50,068 nucleotides of DNA, from positions 1 to 50,068 of the forward strand of contig JAPEUQ010000027.1 in NCBI GenBank assembly GCA_027946365.1. The letters run 5' to 3'. The notes under the pieces are model-generated. The model was not told the origin of the DNA and made no database searches. It saw only the letters and a program-made list of their open reading frames with translations. This DNA is from Kalmusia sp. IMI 367209 (Eukaryota; Ascomycota; Dothideomycetes; Pleosporales; Didymosphaeriaceae). Numbering within the stretch: position 1 is the stretch's first letter; each line of letters begins with the position of its first letter. The translations under genes and the position numbers were made by a program. Positions 25,901 through 38,542 of this stretch are shown here, in pieces.

Positions 25901-27458
25901 TTATTTACTATTAGTTTTTATTAATGCGTAGGCTTTATTATTATAGTATAATTATAATATATTAGTGAGATTTTTCCTTTTATCTAGTTAATTATAGGTT
26001 ATATTCTTATATCTATAATAGTTCTAGTATAATATCCTAGCTATTTATATATTTAAAAATATTTAATTTTATAAATTCTAAATATCTTTAAATATTTAGT
26101 TATCCCCTTATTTTATATTAGATTATATTAATTATATCTCTATTTACTATATAAACTTCCTTATTATAATTTATATAATAGTAAATAAGTCTATTATAAT
26201 TTATAATAATATTAGAGATATAGTTTAACTATACTTTTAAGTTAATAAGGGCTAATATTTAATATTTATTAAATTTAACTAGTAGTTTTATAAGTCTTAT
26301 AGAATTAATTATATTAAGCTTTATTATAATATATAATTACTTTTCTATAGTTTTAAAAAGACTTATATAAGCGTAATAATTTTTTATTATAATTTCTCTT
26401 TTATTTAACTTTTAAAATCTTCTACTTTTGGCTTACTCTAGGGTAACTTCTATAAAGTTATCTATTAATTATTCTTCTTTATTACTATAGTATTCTAGCG
26501 TATAGTCTATAACTTTACTATAATTATATTAATACTTTAGTATAGTATATTTTATATATTCTATATTTAGATATATATACTATAAAGATTATAAATGAAT
26601 ATTATTTAAAAAAATCTTTATAAGTACGTATTTCTTATTAGTATGGTTTAAAAAGAATATTATTTCTTATTTATTCTATAGATAAATATTATAATAATTA
26701 ATAGAATAGTTAAAAGATTACTATTTATATCTATTCTATTTTTATAAGAAATAGTTATTGACTAACTTATATTAGTAATATATAGTATACTATTTATAGA
26801 AATATTTATTATATAGTATCTTTATATACTATAGGTTATAGTAGTCTAGGTTATATTATAGAGTATACTAGGTATTTTCTATATTAGATAGTATAATCTA
26901 AAGAGAATCTTTATTAAATAGTTTATTAAATATATTCTTTATAAGACTATATTATTATCTAGATAAAATATAATCTTTTATTCCCTTATTTTATCTATTT
27001 AGTTACGATTCTTAGGTTTTCTAGTCTCTAGTGGTAATTAATTTTTTCTTATTACTATTATTTATAGATTCTTCTCTATTAGTAATTATCTATTTATTAA
27101 AGTTTATATTATCTTTCTAGTTAATATATTTAATTATTAGATTATTATATTCTTTTAGGTAATTAGTAGTTTCTAACTATATAACCTAGTCTATTATAAT
27201 TATAGTAGATATATATCTTAATTCTTTTATAAGTTTTTCTATATTAGGTTCTATTAGAACTATATTTTATAGATCTATAATAGTCTTTTATCTTCTTTCT
27301 TTCCTTTTTTATAGTATTAAATTTTCTAGTATACTAGATTCCTTTTATAAGTTAATAGTTATAGGAATCCAATTATTTAGAATTTATAGCTTAATAGTTA
27401 AAGTTACTAGCTAAAGGCCTAAATTAATATTTTTCCTTAATATATTTTAGTTTCTTAT
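25901..27458 (-). pseudogene. D1 5' internal region, presumed gag and protease
   Basis: Minus-strand sequence upstream of RT in D1. Position implies gag and protease, but I cannot read a zinc knuckle or protease motif safely. It ends abruptly at gypsy-1b (27459); the five bases before that, CTTAT, match TTTAT after gypsy-1b (40208-40212) at 4 of 5. Confidence 0.45.
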
Positions 27459-27621
27459 TATTATAGGCTAGCCCTAAGTATTATATTATAGATACTAATT
27501 AAAAGGTATGAATTTTAGCTAAGGTAGAAAAAGGGGAAAAAGGAGAGATTCTCTACTTAAGTAGATATTCTCTCCTTACTAATCCCTTACTAAGGCTAGG
27601 GCGTAGCCTTAATCTATTATA
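27459..27621 (-). repeat. gypsy-1b 3' LTR
   Basis: 163 bp, matching the gypsy-1 LTRs. Followed by the minus-strand polypurine tract at 27622-27642. Confidence 0.9.
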
Positions 27622-28350
27622 TATCCTTTTTATCTTCTCTTAAATTATATAATATTATTCTTAAATTATTTACTATTATCCTTTTTTTTTCTTTAATATT
27701 TACTTTTTATAATATTTATTACTCTTTTATACTAATATATAAGCTTATTTATTATAATATTTATTTCTTTATTTTAGTATACTTAGTATTATCTATCTAA
27801 TTAGGTTTCTTACTATTATTCTATTATATTAGTATATAAGCTTATTTATTATAATATTCTTTATCTTTATCTTAATATATATAGTATTATTTATTTAATT
27901 ATATCTTTACCCTTTTATTATTATAGTAGTATATTATTTTATTTTATTATAATATTTTTCTCTTTTCTTAATTATTTATAATATTATCTAAGTAATTATA
28001 TATCTATCTTATATATCTTTTATTTATAGATATATTATAATCCGTTACGTTATTATTATAAATAATAATTAAGTTATTATAATATTATATTTAAGATATT
28101 AAAATATTTCTTTATTTTATTAACTTTCTTTTTTCTTCTTACTATATTCTTTTTATATTTTCTCTAGTTTCTTATCTCCTTTAATCTATCTCTTTAACTA
28201 TTTTATTTTATATTAGTTCTATCTTTATATTATAAAGTTCCCTCTTCTATTTTATCTCTTAGCTCTTTTTATTAGTTTTTTTACTTTTTTAGTTCTATTT
28301 TACTTTATATTTAAATCTTTAATACTATAGTTTCTTTCTATCCTTTAGAT

Positions 28351-28514
28351 AATCTAAATAGACTTACTAATAATACTACTTTAGTAGATCTTAGAGATTA
28401 TAGTAGTAGTAATAAGGATAATAATTTAGATTAATCTAAATAGACTTACTAATAATACTACTTTAGTAGATCTTAGAGATTATAGTAGTAGTAATAAGGA
28501 TAATAATTTAGATT
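28351..28514. repeat. Perfect 82-bp tandem duplication in gypsy-1b
   Basis: Units 28351-28432 and 28433-28514 are identical base for base. gypsy-1 has a single, diverged unit (near 7488-7575). Identity includes sites that differ from gypsy-1 by RIP-type transitions, so this duplication arose after RIP had acted. Confidence 0.9.
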
Positions 28515-29628
28515 AATCTAGATATTATATTTATTTATTCTACTCTTATAAGCTTAATACTAATAACTCTCTAGATAAACTCTTTAATTATATTTTTATA
28601 GAAGGTGAGCCTTCGTCCGGTTCTAAGTTATCTATAGAGTAATATAAGATCTCTATAATTATAAAGTCTATCTTAGATATTATATCTATAAAGTAAATCT
28701 TTTAGTAAATATATAGAGTTATATTTAAGATTATTTAATATTTTAGTCTAGTAATAGAGTCTATCTTTAATCTAGTTATTCTATTCTTATTTTATTCTAT
28801 TCTTTTTTTTTTTAGTATTCTATATTATCTGCTTTATCTACTAGTTATTTAATAAAGTGGCGTTATATTACATAAAAATTAATTTTATAAAAAAATAACT
28901 TTAAAAAGAAATTTATTAATATTATATCTAATAACCTTTATATTAAGTATATTAATTATTTAAAGCGCGCTGGGACGTTTAAGGAAATATTCCTATTTTT
29001 AGGTTATAAGGTTATATTAATAATTTTAGTTATAAGCTATTATAGGGTAAGTCCTATAAGATTTATTATATCTCTAAGGCCACTTATTATTATAATTTAG
29101 AGATATATACTAATTCTCTAGGGTTATATTATATTTTTAATAGTAATTAGAGTATATATATTTATTTTAATATAATAATAACGTTTATATTATTAAATAT
29201 AATATTATTAGTATTAATTTTTATAATTTACTAAAGATACTTTATCTATTTTTATATTTAAGTTTTATGAGTATTTGCATTAATATAATACTTACCTTAA
29301 GATAAATATAAAATTTTAAAAACGGCTTATAGTCTTTTTATATAATATTATTTAAGTATACTTTAGTTTTTTATTAGATTTACTTATTAGCGTATATAAA
29401 GATTAAATATTTAAAAAATTTAACTAGATTAAACTTACCCTCTCCTCTATTATTTTTATAGAATATTAATACTATTATCTATAGATCTTTATTAAGGCAT
29501 TTCTATATAAGCGCCTACTAATCTCTATAGTTTCTAATATAAGTTATATTAGTCCTAAACTTATATTCTATTATAATCTTCTAGATATTAAATTATACTT
29601 TTATATTCTTAAATTTACTTAGAATTAG

Positions 29629-29931
29629 TATTATAATATAATGCTATTAAAAGATATTAGATAATAATTAGTAGTTAGAGGTTCTATATATTCCTAATTA
29701 CTAAGAGGAGAATAATATCTAATAATTTACTCTATACTTTATATAGATAGACTATATATCTTAATAACTAAAGTATTATAATTAAGAAGAATTTATTATC
29801 TTATAACTAGGGATAAAAGGGATCTACTATATAAATATAATTTAATAGTAATTTATTTATTTTCTACTATATAATATATTATATTATTAACTATTATACT
29901 AAATCTATATTATTTATCTAGTAATCTAATA
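29629..29931 (+). repeat. gypsy-2 5' LTR
   Basis: 303 bp, from TATTATAATATAATGC to TAATCTAATA; the TA...TA ends fit TG...CA after RIP. It provides the empty site for the TIR element in the other LTR (..TTACTCTATACTTT.. uninterrupted at 29727-29740). Confidence 0.92.
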
Positions 29932-30192
29932 TTTAAATTATTCTAAAATATTATAAATAATCTAGATTAATATACTGCTAAGATCTTATAGATAAGTCCT
30001 ATTATAGGAAGTATTAGACTTAATAGATTATATTAAAAGATTTTTAATAATAACCCTTAGTCTTAAGAAGTTTAAATTTAGGGGGCTATTTACTAGAAGT
30101 GGTACCCTTAACGTACTCTAACATTAGTTTCTAATAATTAATAATTACTAGAACTATTAAATATCTAGGTAATTTCTTTAATAATTATTATA

Positions 30193-31417
30193 GCTATACT
30201 AGTTCTCTTAGAATAGTATTAGTTATCTTTTTAAAATCTTCTAAATTCTTTTATATTTAATATTAGTATAGACTTTATTAATAGTTATTTTAATCTAGTA
30301 ACTAAATCTAGTCTATATAACTATTTAACTTTATAATAGCTTAAGTTTTACTTACTTAAACGTCTTTATAACCCGAAAATATATAAAACTACTATAAGTT
30401 CTATATTTAAAAAAAAGTTTACTTATTCTATATATAGTAATCTAAATATCTATTATCTTATTATTATTACTATTTAAGTAGCGCGTCTAGTCTAATCTTA
30501 CTACATTAAGGAGAATTTTATATATTTAAATAATATTCTTATTACTTAATAACTTATAGATAAACTTCTAGTTATTATTTTTTATTATTAAAATGATATC
30601 TTTAGTACTTATCTAGTATATAATATTTTAAAGCTTCTATTTCTATAGTAGTACTATATATTTATTAGAGATAACTATATTTATATTCTTTAGGTTTACT
30701 ATTACCATCTACTCTAGCTTATATACCTTAAGCGCCTACTCTATATTTAAGTATAGAGTCTCCTACTACCCTCTTTTATATTACTTTTTAAGTATTTTAT
30801 AGACTAGGTAGACAATCCTATAGTCTTTATATAATATAGTTATCTCTAACTAGACTTTATGTATATATTATATAGAATTTATAAGGGCTTTAATATACGT
30901 ATTATCATCTATAGGAAAGATAGTAGGACTAGTAGTAGTAAATAATTAGGCGGTAAGGTTAATTTTAATATATATATTTTTTATAGATAAAGTAGAAGCT
31001 AGATAATATATAAATAATAGTTATTAATATAAGATTATATAGCTTACGCGGCGTACCTAGTCTAGTAGAGAAGAAGGAGAATATTATAAGATAGAGAGAT
31101 TACTATTTACGATAATTTATTAATAGAGGAAGGACTATAACTTAATATAGCTACTACTATAATAGGCTTATCCTTAATAGATAGTATATATACTATATCC
31201 TTTCTTTTTATTTAAGTTAAATAACTTTTAATTAGAGTATATATTAAGTCTTACTTAGATAATCTTATTAGATTAATCTAATAAGCTTATATAAATTCTT
31301 TATATTACTCTCTTTTATACGCCTTCTTAAGTTATAAAGTAGGAGAGGAACGCTACTATTTTATTATTTACTATTCTTTTTGGCTATTATACCTTCTATT
31401 ATAAATCTAGTATAATG
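30193..31417 (+). mobile_element. Family-A element A4 (1,225 bp) inside gypsy-2
   Basis: Runs from GCTATACTAGTTCTC to AATCTAGTATAATG, opposite in orientation to A1-A3. Flanked by ATAATTATTATA (30181-30192) and ATAACTATTATA (31418-31429), a 12-bp duplication with one C/T difference. It disrupts the leader or gag start of gypsy-2. No protein motif found in either direction. Confidence 0.8.
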
Positions 31418-31439
31418 ATAACTATTATATTTAACTAAC

Positions 31440-32640
31440 TATAAGCTATTATTATTAAATAACTATTTTTAATAATTAAAGAAGCCCATAAGTAATTATA
31501 AAAGAAGTATAATAAAGATAAAATATATTATATTATTAAAATAAAGAAGAAGTATAATTAGAGAAATTATAAAATAGTTCTAGATATTATTAAAACTACT
31601 AAGGGATATAATTAGATATTAGGGGTACTAGCCTATATCTTCTAGTTTTAAAAATATTATAGAAGTATATTAAAAGAATTATTATAACTTTAATCTCTAA
31701 AAGAATAATTATAAATATTATTTTAAATAGTTAGCTATTTACTTTTTTATAAAATAGTCTAAGGTAAACTTTATAATTATCTATATCTTTAAAGTAATAT
31801 AGATAACCTAAACTATAAAAATAATATCTTAATAAAGTTAAAATTTAACTTAATAAAAGACTTAGAAAGAGCTAAAAAAATATTAAATATACTAGATATT
31901 AAGGATAAATGACCCTAGTTAATATATAATAATCTTAAAGAATATAAATAATATTTAAATTAGACCCTAATAGACCTTCTAGACTATATTTAAAACTATT
32001 AAGAGGAGCTAAAAATAATAGATAAAGATATATATATCTTAGACTATATAAGATATCTAAGTAATAGTATTACTATAAAACTATATTTATTATCTATTAT
32101 ATATTATAATACTATTACCCTTATTAAAAAATAAATTATAAATATTTATTAAAGTAACTAGCTTTTAAGACTACTAAAGGATAATAAAATAAAAAAATAA
32201 GATAAAATAGAATAAATCTTATTACTTTAATTTTAAAGAGGATAATAAGTTTCTAAAGAAGAATAGAAAGAATAATAAAATATAAAATAGTACTAATAAA
32301 ACTAATAAATTATAGAATAACTCTAAAAGTATTTTTAAAAATATTAAATATTACTATTATAAAAAAATAGGCCACTATAAGCCTAAGTATTTTAATAAAG
32401 ATAAAGATATAACTCTAAAATTAAAAGATATTAAAAAGAAGTCTAAAGATTTAGAAAAAGATAAAAATAAAAGAGATTATAATTATTTTTATTATCTATA
32501 TAGATCTAATAGCCAGCTACCTAGAAAAAATCCTAGATATTAAAAATTATAGTTATCTATTTAACTAGTTATATAACATACCGAAAGATATAATAACCCT
32601 AAAGATAAAAGTTAATAAAAAAATATTATTAATATTTTAG
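31440..32640 (+). pseudogene. gypsy-2 gag with zinc knuckle, running into protease
   Basis: Structural protein that packages element RNA. At 32349-32393 the frame reads Y-Y-Y-Y-K-K-I-G-H-Y-K-P-K-Y, which is the CCHC knuckle (C-x2-C-x4-H-x4-C) with each Cys changed to Tyr by G-to-A; His and the GH pair are intact. Lys-rich sequence follows. The same frame enters the protease motif LVDLN near 32637 (family LVDSG). Stops are RIP-type. The 5' part is separated from the LTR by A4, and the start codon was not identified. Confidence 0.7.
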
Positions 32641-35600
32641 TAGATTTAAATTTTTTACTAAATCTACTTTTAGCTAAATTAGTAAAGTAAATAGATATAA
32701 AAGTTATTCTTTTTATAAATCTATTAGTAAGTATTATAAATAGATTAAATATAAAGATATATAATACTATTATTAAAAAGATAAAATTAATTAACTCTAG
32801 AGATTATAAATAGATTTAGAAGATTCTATTTATAGTAACTAATCTTTATAAGTATAAAATCTTTCTTAGTTTACCTTAGTTAGACTAAGAAAACTAAAAA
32901 CTAAATATTATTACTTATTATATCCTATTTAGAAAAGGCTAAGTAAGAATAAAAGTTTTAAAAAGATAATTATAAAAGAATCTAAAGACTTTAATTATAT
33001 TATAAAAAATTATATTTAGTAATATATATCTATATAATAGATATAATAGATTAAAAAATCTTAAGTAGATCTAATAGATGTAAAGAATACTTATTTCTAG
33101 AAGAATACTTAGAGTTTATATACCTAGGCTTAGAAGAGGATACTAGGTTATACTAGCGTATAGTCTAAGTAATCTATATATTAATTTTAAATTTAATATC
33201 TAACTATTATACTTCTTTATATATAACTTTTTAGTATTTAAATTAGAGATATTTAGAAAATATTTAGAGGATTATTTAGATTAGGGTTAGATATATTACT
33301 TAAAATTATTAATAGAACGTTAATTCTCTTTATAAAGAAGAAAAATAATATTCTTAAACTTTATATAGACTATTAAGACTTAAATAGAATTATAGTAAAG
33401 AATTATAATTTTTTATTTTTAATTTTAGAATTTCTAGATTACTTAATAAGAGTAAGGATCTATATTAAACTTAATTTATAAAAAGTATATTATTAAGTTT
33501 ATATTATAAGGGATAAGTAAAAACTATCTTTGATATAAAAGTATAATTACTTTAAGTATATAATTATATCTTTTAATTTAATAAATATCCTATATAGTTT
33601 TAGTTATTAATTACGTAAATATTAATAAGACTAGTTAATATAACTTATATTATATATCTAGATAATATACTAATCTTTTCTAACTTAGAGGAGAATTATA
33701 AAAGTTATATTTAGAAGATATTATAATAGTTACGTAACGTAAAGTTATTTATTAATCTAAAGAAATATAAATAGTATACTAGATTTATAAAATATCTATT
33801 ATTATTATACTTAAAGGCTTTAGTATTAATTCTAGTAGAATTAAGATAATCTAAAATAATTAATATCTAAAATAGTTAAAGATATATAAATATTTAGAGA
33901 TTTTATAAATTACTATTATTAATTTATAATTAACTTTTTAAAGATTATACTCCCTTTAACTAAATTAATCTAGAAAGCGCTAGATAATATCTAGACTAAG
34001 CTAGTTATAAGAAGGAAGAAAAGTATAAAGCTAGACCTAGGTTCTAAAGATAAAAATCTTTTAAAAAGATATAAAATACTTTTTTATAAATCCTAATCTT
34101 AGTATATTTTAAATATAAAAGATAAATCTATATTAAAATAAATATTTTAGGAGAAACTATTAATACTATATTAAGCTAATTAGTCCCTAATATAAGTAAA
34201 CTAGGATGTTAACATCTAATTAATTTCTTTTTAAAGAAACTAAATAGTATATAGTATAATTATAATATCTATAATAAAGAATTCCTTATAATAATAAAAT
34301 ATATTAAGTATTAATATTATTATCTAGAAGGCTAATATTTTAAGATTTTAATAAACTATTATAATCTTTAATAATTTATAAAAATAAAAACTCTATTATT
34401 CTATTATATTTAATTATATTTAACTTTAACTAAATATAACTTTATAATAATATATAAAACTAAATTAATAAATCTAGCTAATATACTATTATATCACCCT
34501 AATTATATACTTAAAGTTATATAACTAAGATATAAATATAATAAGATCTTTATTAATCTATTAAAAGAGATATTATTTTAATAAAAGGATAATAAAATAG
34601 AAATATCTATAATTACTAGATTTTATAAAAACTAGAAGCGTAACTTAGAATTAGAAAAAGATATCTAGGAGTTTAGAAAACGCGATAAAGGCTATCTTAA
34701 AGAATATAACTAAGCCTTAAAGTTAATAGACTTAGATAAAGGAGAGTTAGATATCTTAAATAATAAGGATAATATTTAGGTATAAAGTAGTTTTAAATAA
34801 TTTAATAAAATCTTTATATTATAAATAAGGGTAGAAATATTAGCTAAGTAAACTAAAGCTATTAAGAATTACTATAATAGTCCCCTATCTAGACACTTTA
34901 ACATTACTAGAATACTTAAATATATAAAGTGTAAGTATATTTAGCTAAATATAATAAAGGATATCTCTAATTATATTTATAACTATAAACGTTACTAAAG
35001 AGTTACTTTAAAAAAATATAAACCTTATAGGCTCTTATAGCCTCTACTAGTCTCTAATAGTCCTTAGTAGTATATAACTATAGATTTTATTATTAATCTA
35101 CTATTAAGTAAGTTTATTAGAGTAGTATATAACGTAATTTTATTATTTATAATTATTTCTTAAAAATATATTATTATATACCCACTTAAATAGATTAGGA
35201 TGGTAATAATCTTATATAAATATAAATTTATAAGATAATCCGTCTATATAATAACCTTTAAAGTATAATTTTAAATACAGGATTAATTATAAGAGCTAAA
35301 TATTAGGATACCTTTTACTACTATTTAAACGTAAAGTATATATTAATATTAGCTTTTTATCTATAGACTAATAGATAGACTAAATGCTAAAATTAAACTT
35401 TAAAGTAATATCTTTATATATTCTATATACTAGAATAGGATAATTAGATCTTATAGATCTTATTAATAGAATTTATCTATAATAATAATAAATATATATC
35501 TACTAATTATACGCCATTTTAAGTATATTTTAGATATAATCTATAGGAGCCTAATTAGCCTAATTAGGTACTAGGTAATAGAGAAAGTTTCTAAGAATTT

Positions 35601-36300
35601 ACTCTAGCTTTTAAGCTAATTAATATACGTTTAGAATATTATAGAAAGTTAAAAGTAGTAAAGATTTATTAAAAAGTATTTATAAATAAGAAAAGACTCC
35701 ACTAAAGCTTAAAGTAGGGGATAAGATATATATTTTAAATAGATATATAAAGTCTATAAGACTAAGTAAAAAACTAGATTAGAAATTCTTAAATTTAGAA
35801 ATAATTACTAAAACTATTAGTAATCTACTAATAGTATATTATATAAAATTAACTTATTTAAGTAAAGTCTATCTAGTATTCTATTTTTCTTTATTAAAAT
35901 TATAGCTACTATACGGCTCTTTACTACACCTACAAGAGCTAATTAACGATATAATATATTAATTTAGGATAATATCTATAAAGTAGATAAAATTCTAAAA
36001 TAAAAATATAATAAATAGAATTAATAGAAATATCTTATTAAATAGACTAATTATAGCCCTAATAATAACTCCTAGAAACTAAAAATAAATCTTAATAGAG
36101 AAATACTAAAATAGTACTAAAAGAAATTTAAAATAAAGTCTTAAAGATTTACTATAAAGTAACTAGTATAGAAGTAAAATTATAGATATTCTCTAAAAAG
36201 AGGAGAGATAACTAATAGTTAGGATTTAGTCTAATTAAAAACTAGAAGTATTACTTAGGATTAATAATACTAAATTAGGTTTATTTATAAATAAAAGATC
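32600..36300 (+). pseudogene. gypsy-2 pol: protease, RT, RNase H, integrase, chromodomain
   Basis: Protease LVDLN...LL at 32637-32690. RT catalytic box IYLDNILIFSNLEEN at about 33652-33700 (family YLDDILIFSD.EE). Integrase HHCC module begins SRHFNITR near 34890 (family GHFGITRT) and continues to TIDFI with the first catalytic Asp near 35085; the TDGQTE-like stretch is near 35372. Chromodomain at about 35950-36090 shows VESIKVDKIL and YLIKxTNYSPNNNSxKL, matching YLVKWxGYxPxxxTWEP with W read as stop. RT, integrase and chromodomain all share one frame; gag and protease are in another. A chromodomain targets integration to marked chromatin. Confidence 0.88.
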
Positions 36301-36342
36301 TTACTATTATCTTTTATCTTTAAGACTTATTATATATCTCTC

Positions 36343-38409
36343 ATGGGGAGTTTAGTAGAGGAGTTACCTTATATAAATAAAATATTTTAATAGTATAGTT
36401 AAATATAGAAAAAAAAAGATCTCTTAGAAAAATATAAACTTTATAAATATAAGAATTAAAAACGTTAATTAAAAGAATCTTATTTAAAGAAGAGCTAAAG
36501 CTTATAAAAAGCTAAACTATATATAAATTTAATTAGAACCTAAATATATTATTTAGTATTAAATAATACTAGATAACGACTATTTATAACTATCTATTAA
36601 TACTATTTATATTTAGCTAAGGATATATTTCACTTAGTTAATATTATAGTTAAAAGACTAGAAAGTAAGTTATATATTAGATATATTAGAAAGAGGATCT
36701 AATAGCGTTAATTAGCGTCTAAAGAAATATATTAATTATAACTAGTTTTTTAAAAATTAATCCTTATCTAAAGCCTTATAAGTATAATTAATATTATAAA
36801 AATAGAGCTTCTATTCTTTTAAAAATCTAGAAAAAACTAGTATTATAATAAATCTTAGCCTACTTATTAATATCTTATAGAAATTTTTAGTTAGGGAGTC
36901 CTTTTAGATTTAGACTTACTAACGTATATATTTATAGTAAAAATAAAGGGTAAGTAAATAAAAGATACTATAGTTTTTATTTTTAATAAAGACGTTTATA
37001 TTTAGTATTAGAATTAATATAGAGATTTATAGAGTTTAAATCTTCTAGAGTATTAGAAATAGAAAAAAATAATACTATACTTAAAATTAATTTAGTATAC
37101 TCTAAGTAGATTACTACCCTATAATATTAATTAGTGCCTAAGTAATCTTAAAAGAGCTAAGAATAATATTTACCTTCTTAGAGGATTTATTAATATAGTT
37201 ATTAATATAATTATCTTTAAACTTTATTTTATACTTCTAATTAACCTTAGAGTAGTTATAACTATCTACTATAATACTAAACTATATATATTAATTCTCT
37301 ATATCTATCTTACTATTATAAAGATAAAAGTGAGCGCTAAATTTATTCTTATAAATAATATATAATACGCGCTAATAAAGACTATATAAAGTAGTCTTAA
37401 TCTTATAAATAAAGACTATAAGGTTCTTTTTAAAAGTTATTATATTATCCTTTAATAAAGGAGATATAATTTATAATATAAATTTATTATAGATATTAAT
37501 AATATCTTTAATTTTTATAAAAGTATTAAATTTATCTATTTTAAGCTATATAATATTAATTAGAATCTAATAATATTATTTAGCGTTCTCTATTATCTAA
37601 AAGGAGTAAAACTTACTATATAATACTTCTTATCTCTAAAATAATATATCTAATAGATATAATATATTTTACCCTAAACTTTATTTATAAAGAATAACTT
37701 CTTATTAATTAATATTTAATATTATTTATCACTAGTAAATTCGCCCTATAGAGTAGTTACTAAGGTACTTAATATATATAAGCTTATAGTTAATAGTTAT
37801 TATATAGATATTAAGATAATCTTAGAGAGATATTAAAAATAATTAGAGACTAATAGCGCTAGTTATTACTAGATAAAAATAGAGATAGAAAATTAAATAG
37901 ATTTTAATAAAGAGAGTACGTTAATATTATTATTTATAATTAATTATAATTAATTACTACTTAGTATAAAATAGATTAGAGTAGTATTTATAAAAAGGGA
38001 TAAAAAGGTAGAGATTATAATAAGTTAAAATATTTTAATTATATTAATAATAGTCTAGTAATACTATATAGTAATAATATAGTATATTTATAAATTTAAA
38101 AAAAATAGTATTAGAGAGAAGGAGAAATTAAGATAGAAAACTATTTATAGGTCTATATAGTCTAAAACTTTTAATATATAACTATAGTTTTTAATCTTTA
38201 CCGCCGCTATAGATAGTAAAAAGAGGTAAGAGACTAGAAAGTAATTTTCTTTTATTTTAACTTTTATCTTAAGTTTAGAAATACTATCTTATTAACTAAA
38301 TAGAGAAATCTCCTTTATATAGTTTAGATAGATATCTAGATATTAGTTACTATAGCTATCGCTAGATAGAACCTAATAGGGCTAGTTAATTTCTAATCTA
38401 CTCTCTTAA
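36343..38409 (+). pseudogene. gypsy-2 ORF3: 689-codon accessory frame of unknown function
   Basis: Starts at ATG 36343 (MGSLVEELPYINKIF) and stays in one frame to a TAA at 38407-38409, just before the polypurine tract at 38420-38436. All internal stops are TAA/TAG, convertible from CAA/CAG/TGG by single C-to-T or G-to-A changes; I saw no frameshift at three checked points. It is in the same frame as RT, integrase and chromodomain, so it could be the end of one polyprotein or a separate ORF. N-terminal 130 residues are Lys/Gln/Leu-rich and helix-like; no zinc finger, signal peptide or enzyme motif recognised. It is sense-oriented, unlike antisense accessory ORFs. Function unknown. Confidence 0.7.
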
Positions 38410-38419
38410 GATAAGAAAA

Positions 38420-38436
38420 ATTCTAAGAGGGGATAA
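38420..38436 (+). other. gypsy-2 polypurine tract
   Basis: Purine-rich run (AAATTCTAAGAGGGGATAA area) immediately before the 3' LTR at 38437, confirming + orientation. Confidence 0.65.
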
Positions 38437-38542
38437 TATTATAATATAATACTATTAAAAGGTATTAGATAATAATTAATAGTTGGAGGTCCTATATATC
38501 CTTAACTACTAAAAGAAGGATAATATTTAATAATTTACTCTA

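Larger units (their letters stand above)
20411..27458 (-). mobile_element. Family-D copy 1 (D1), Ty3/gypsy, minus strand, main part
   Basis: Internal region of a Ty3/gypsy element running right to left from gag to 3' LTR copy 2. Minus-strand motifs: RT YLDNILIY near 25183-25205, integrase FTSR-type near 23053-23075. It is interrupted by A3 with an inverted A fragment (21298-22613) and by A5 (23296-24117), and cut at 27458 by gypsy-1b. The remainder reappears at 40208-40809 followed by the 5' LTR at 40810-41170. Homologous segments of copy 2 lie at 41171-42640 and 48621-49253. Heavily RIP-degraded. Confidence 0.75.
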
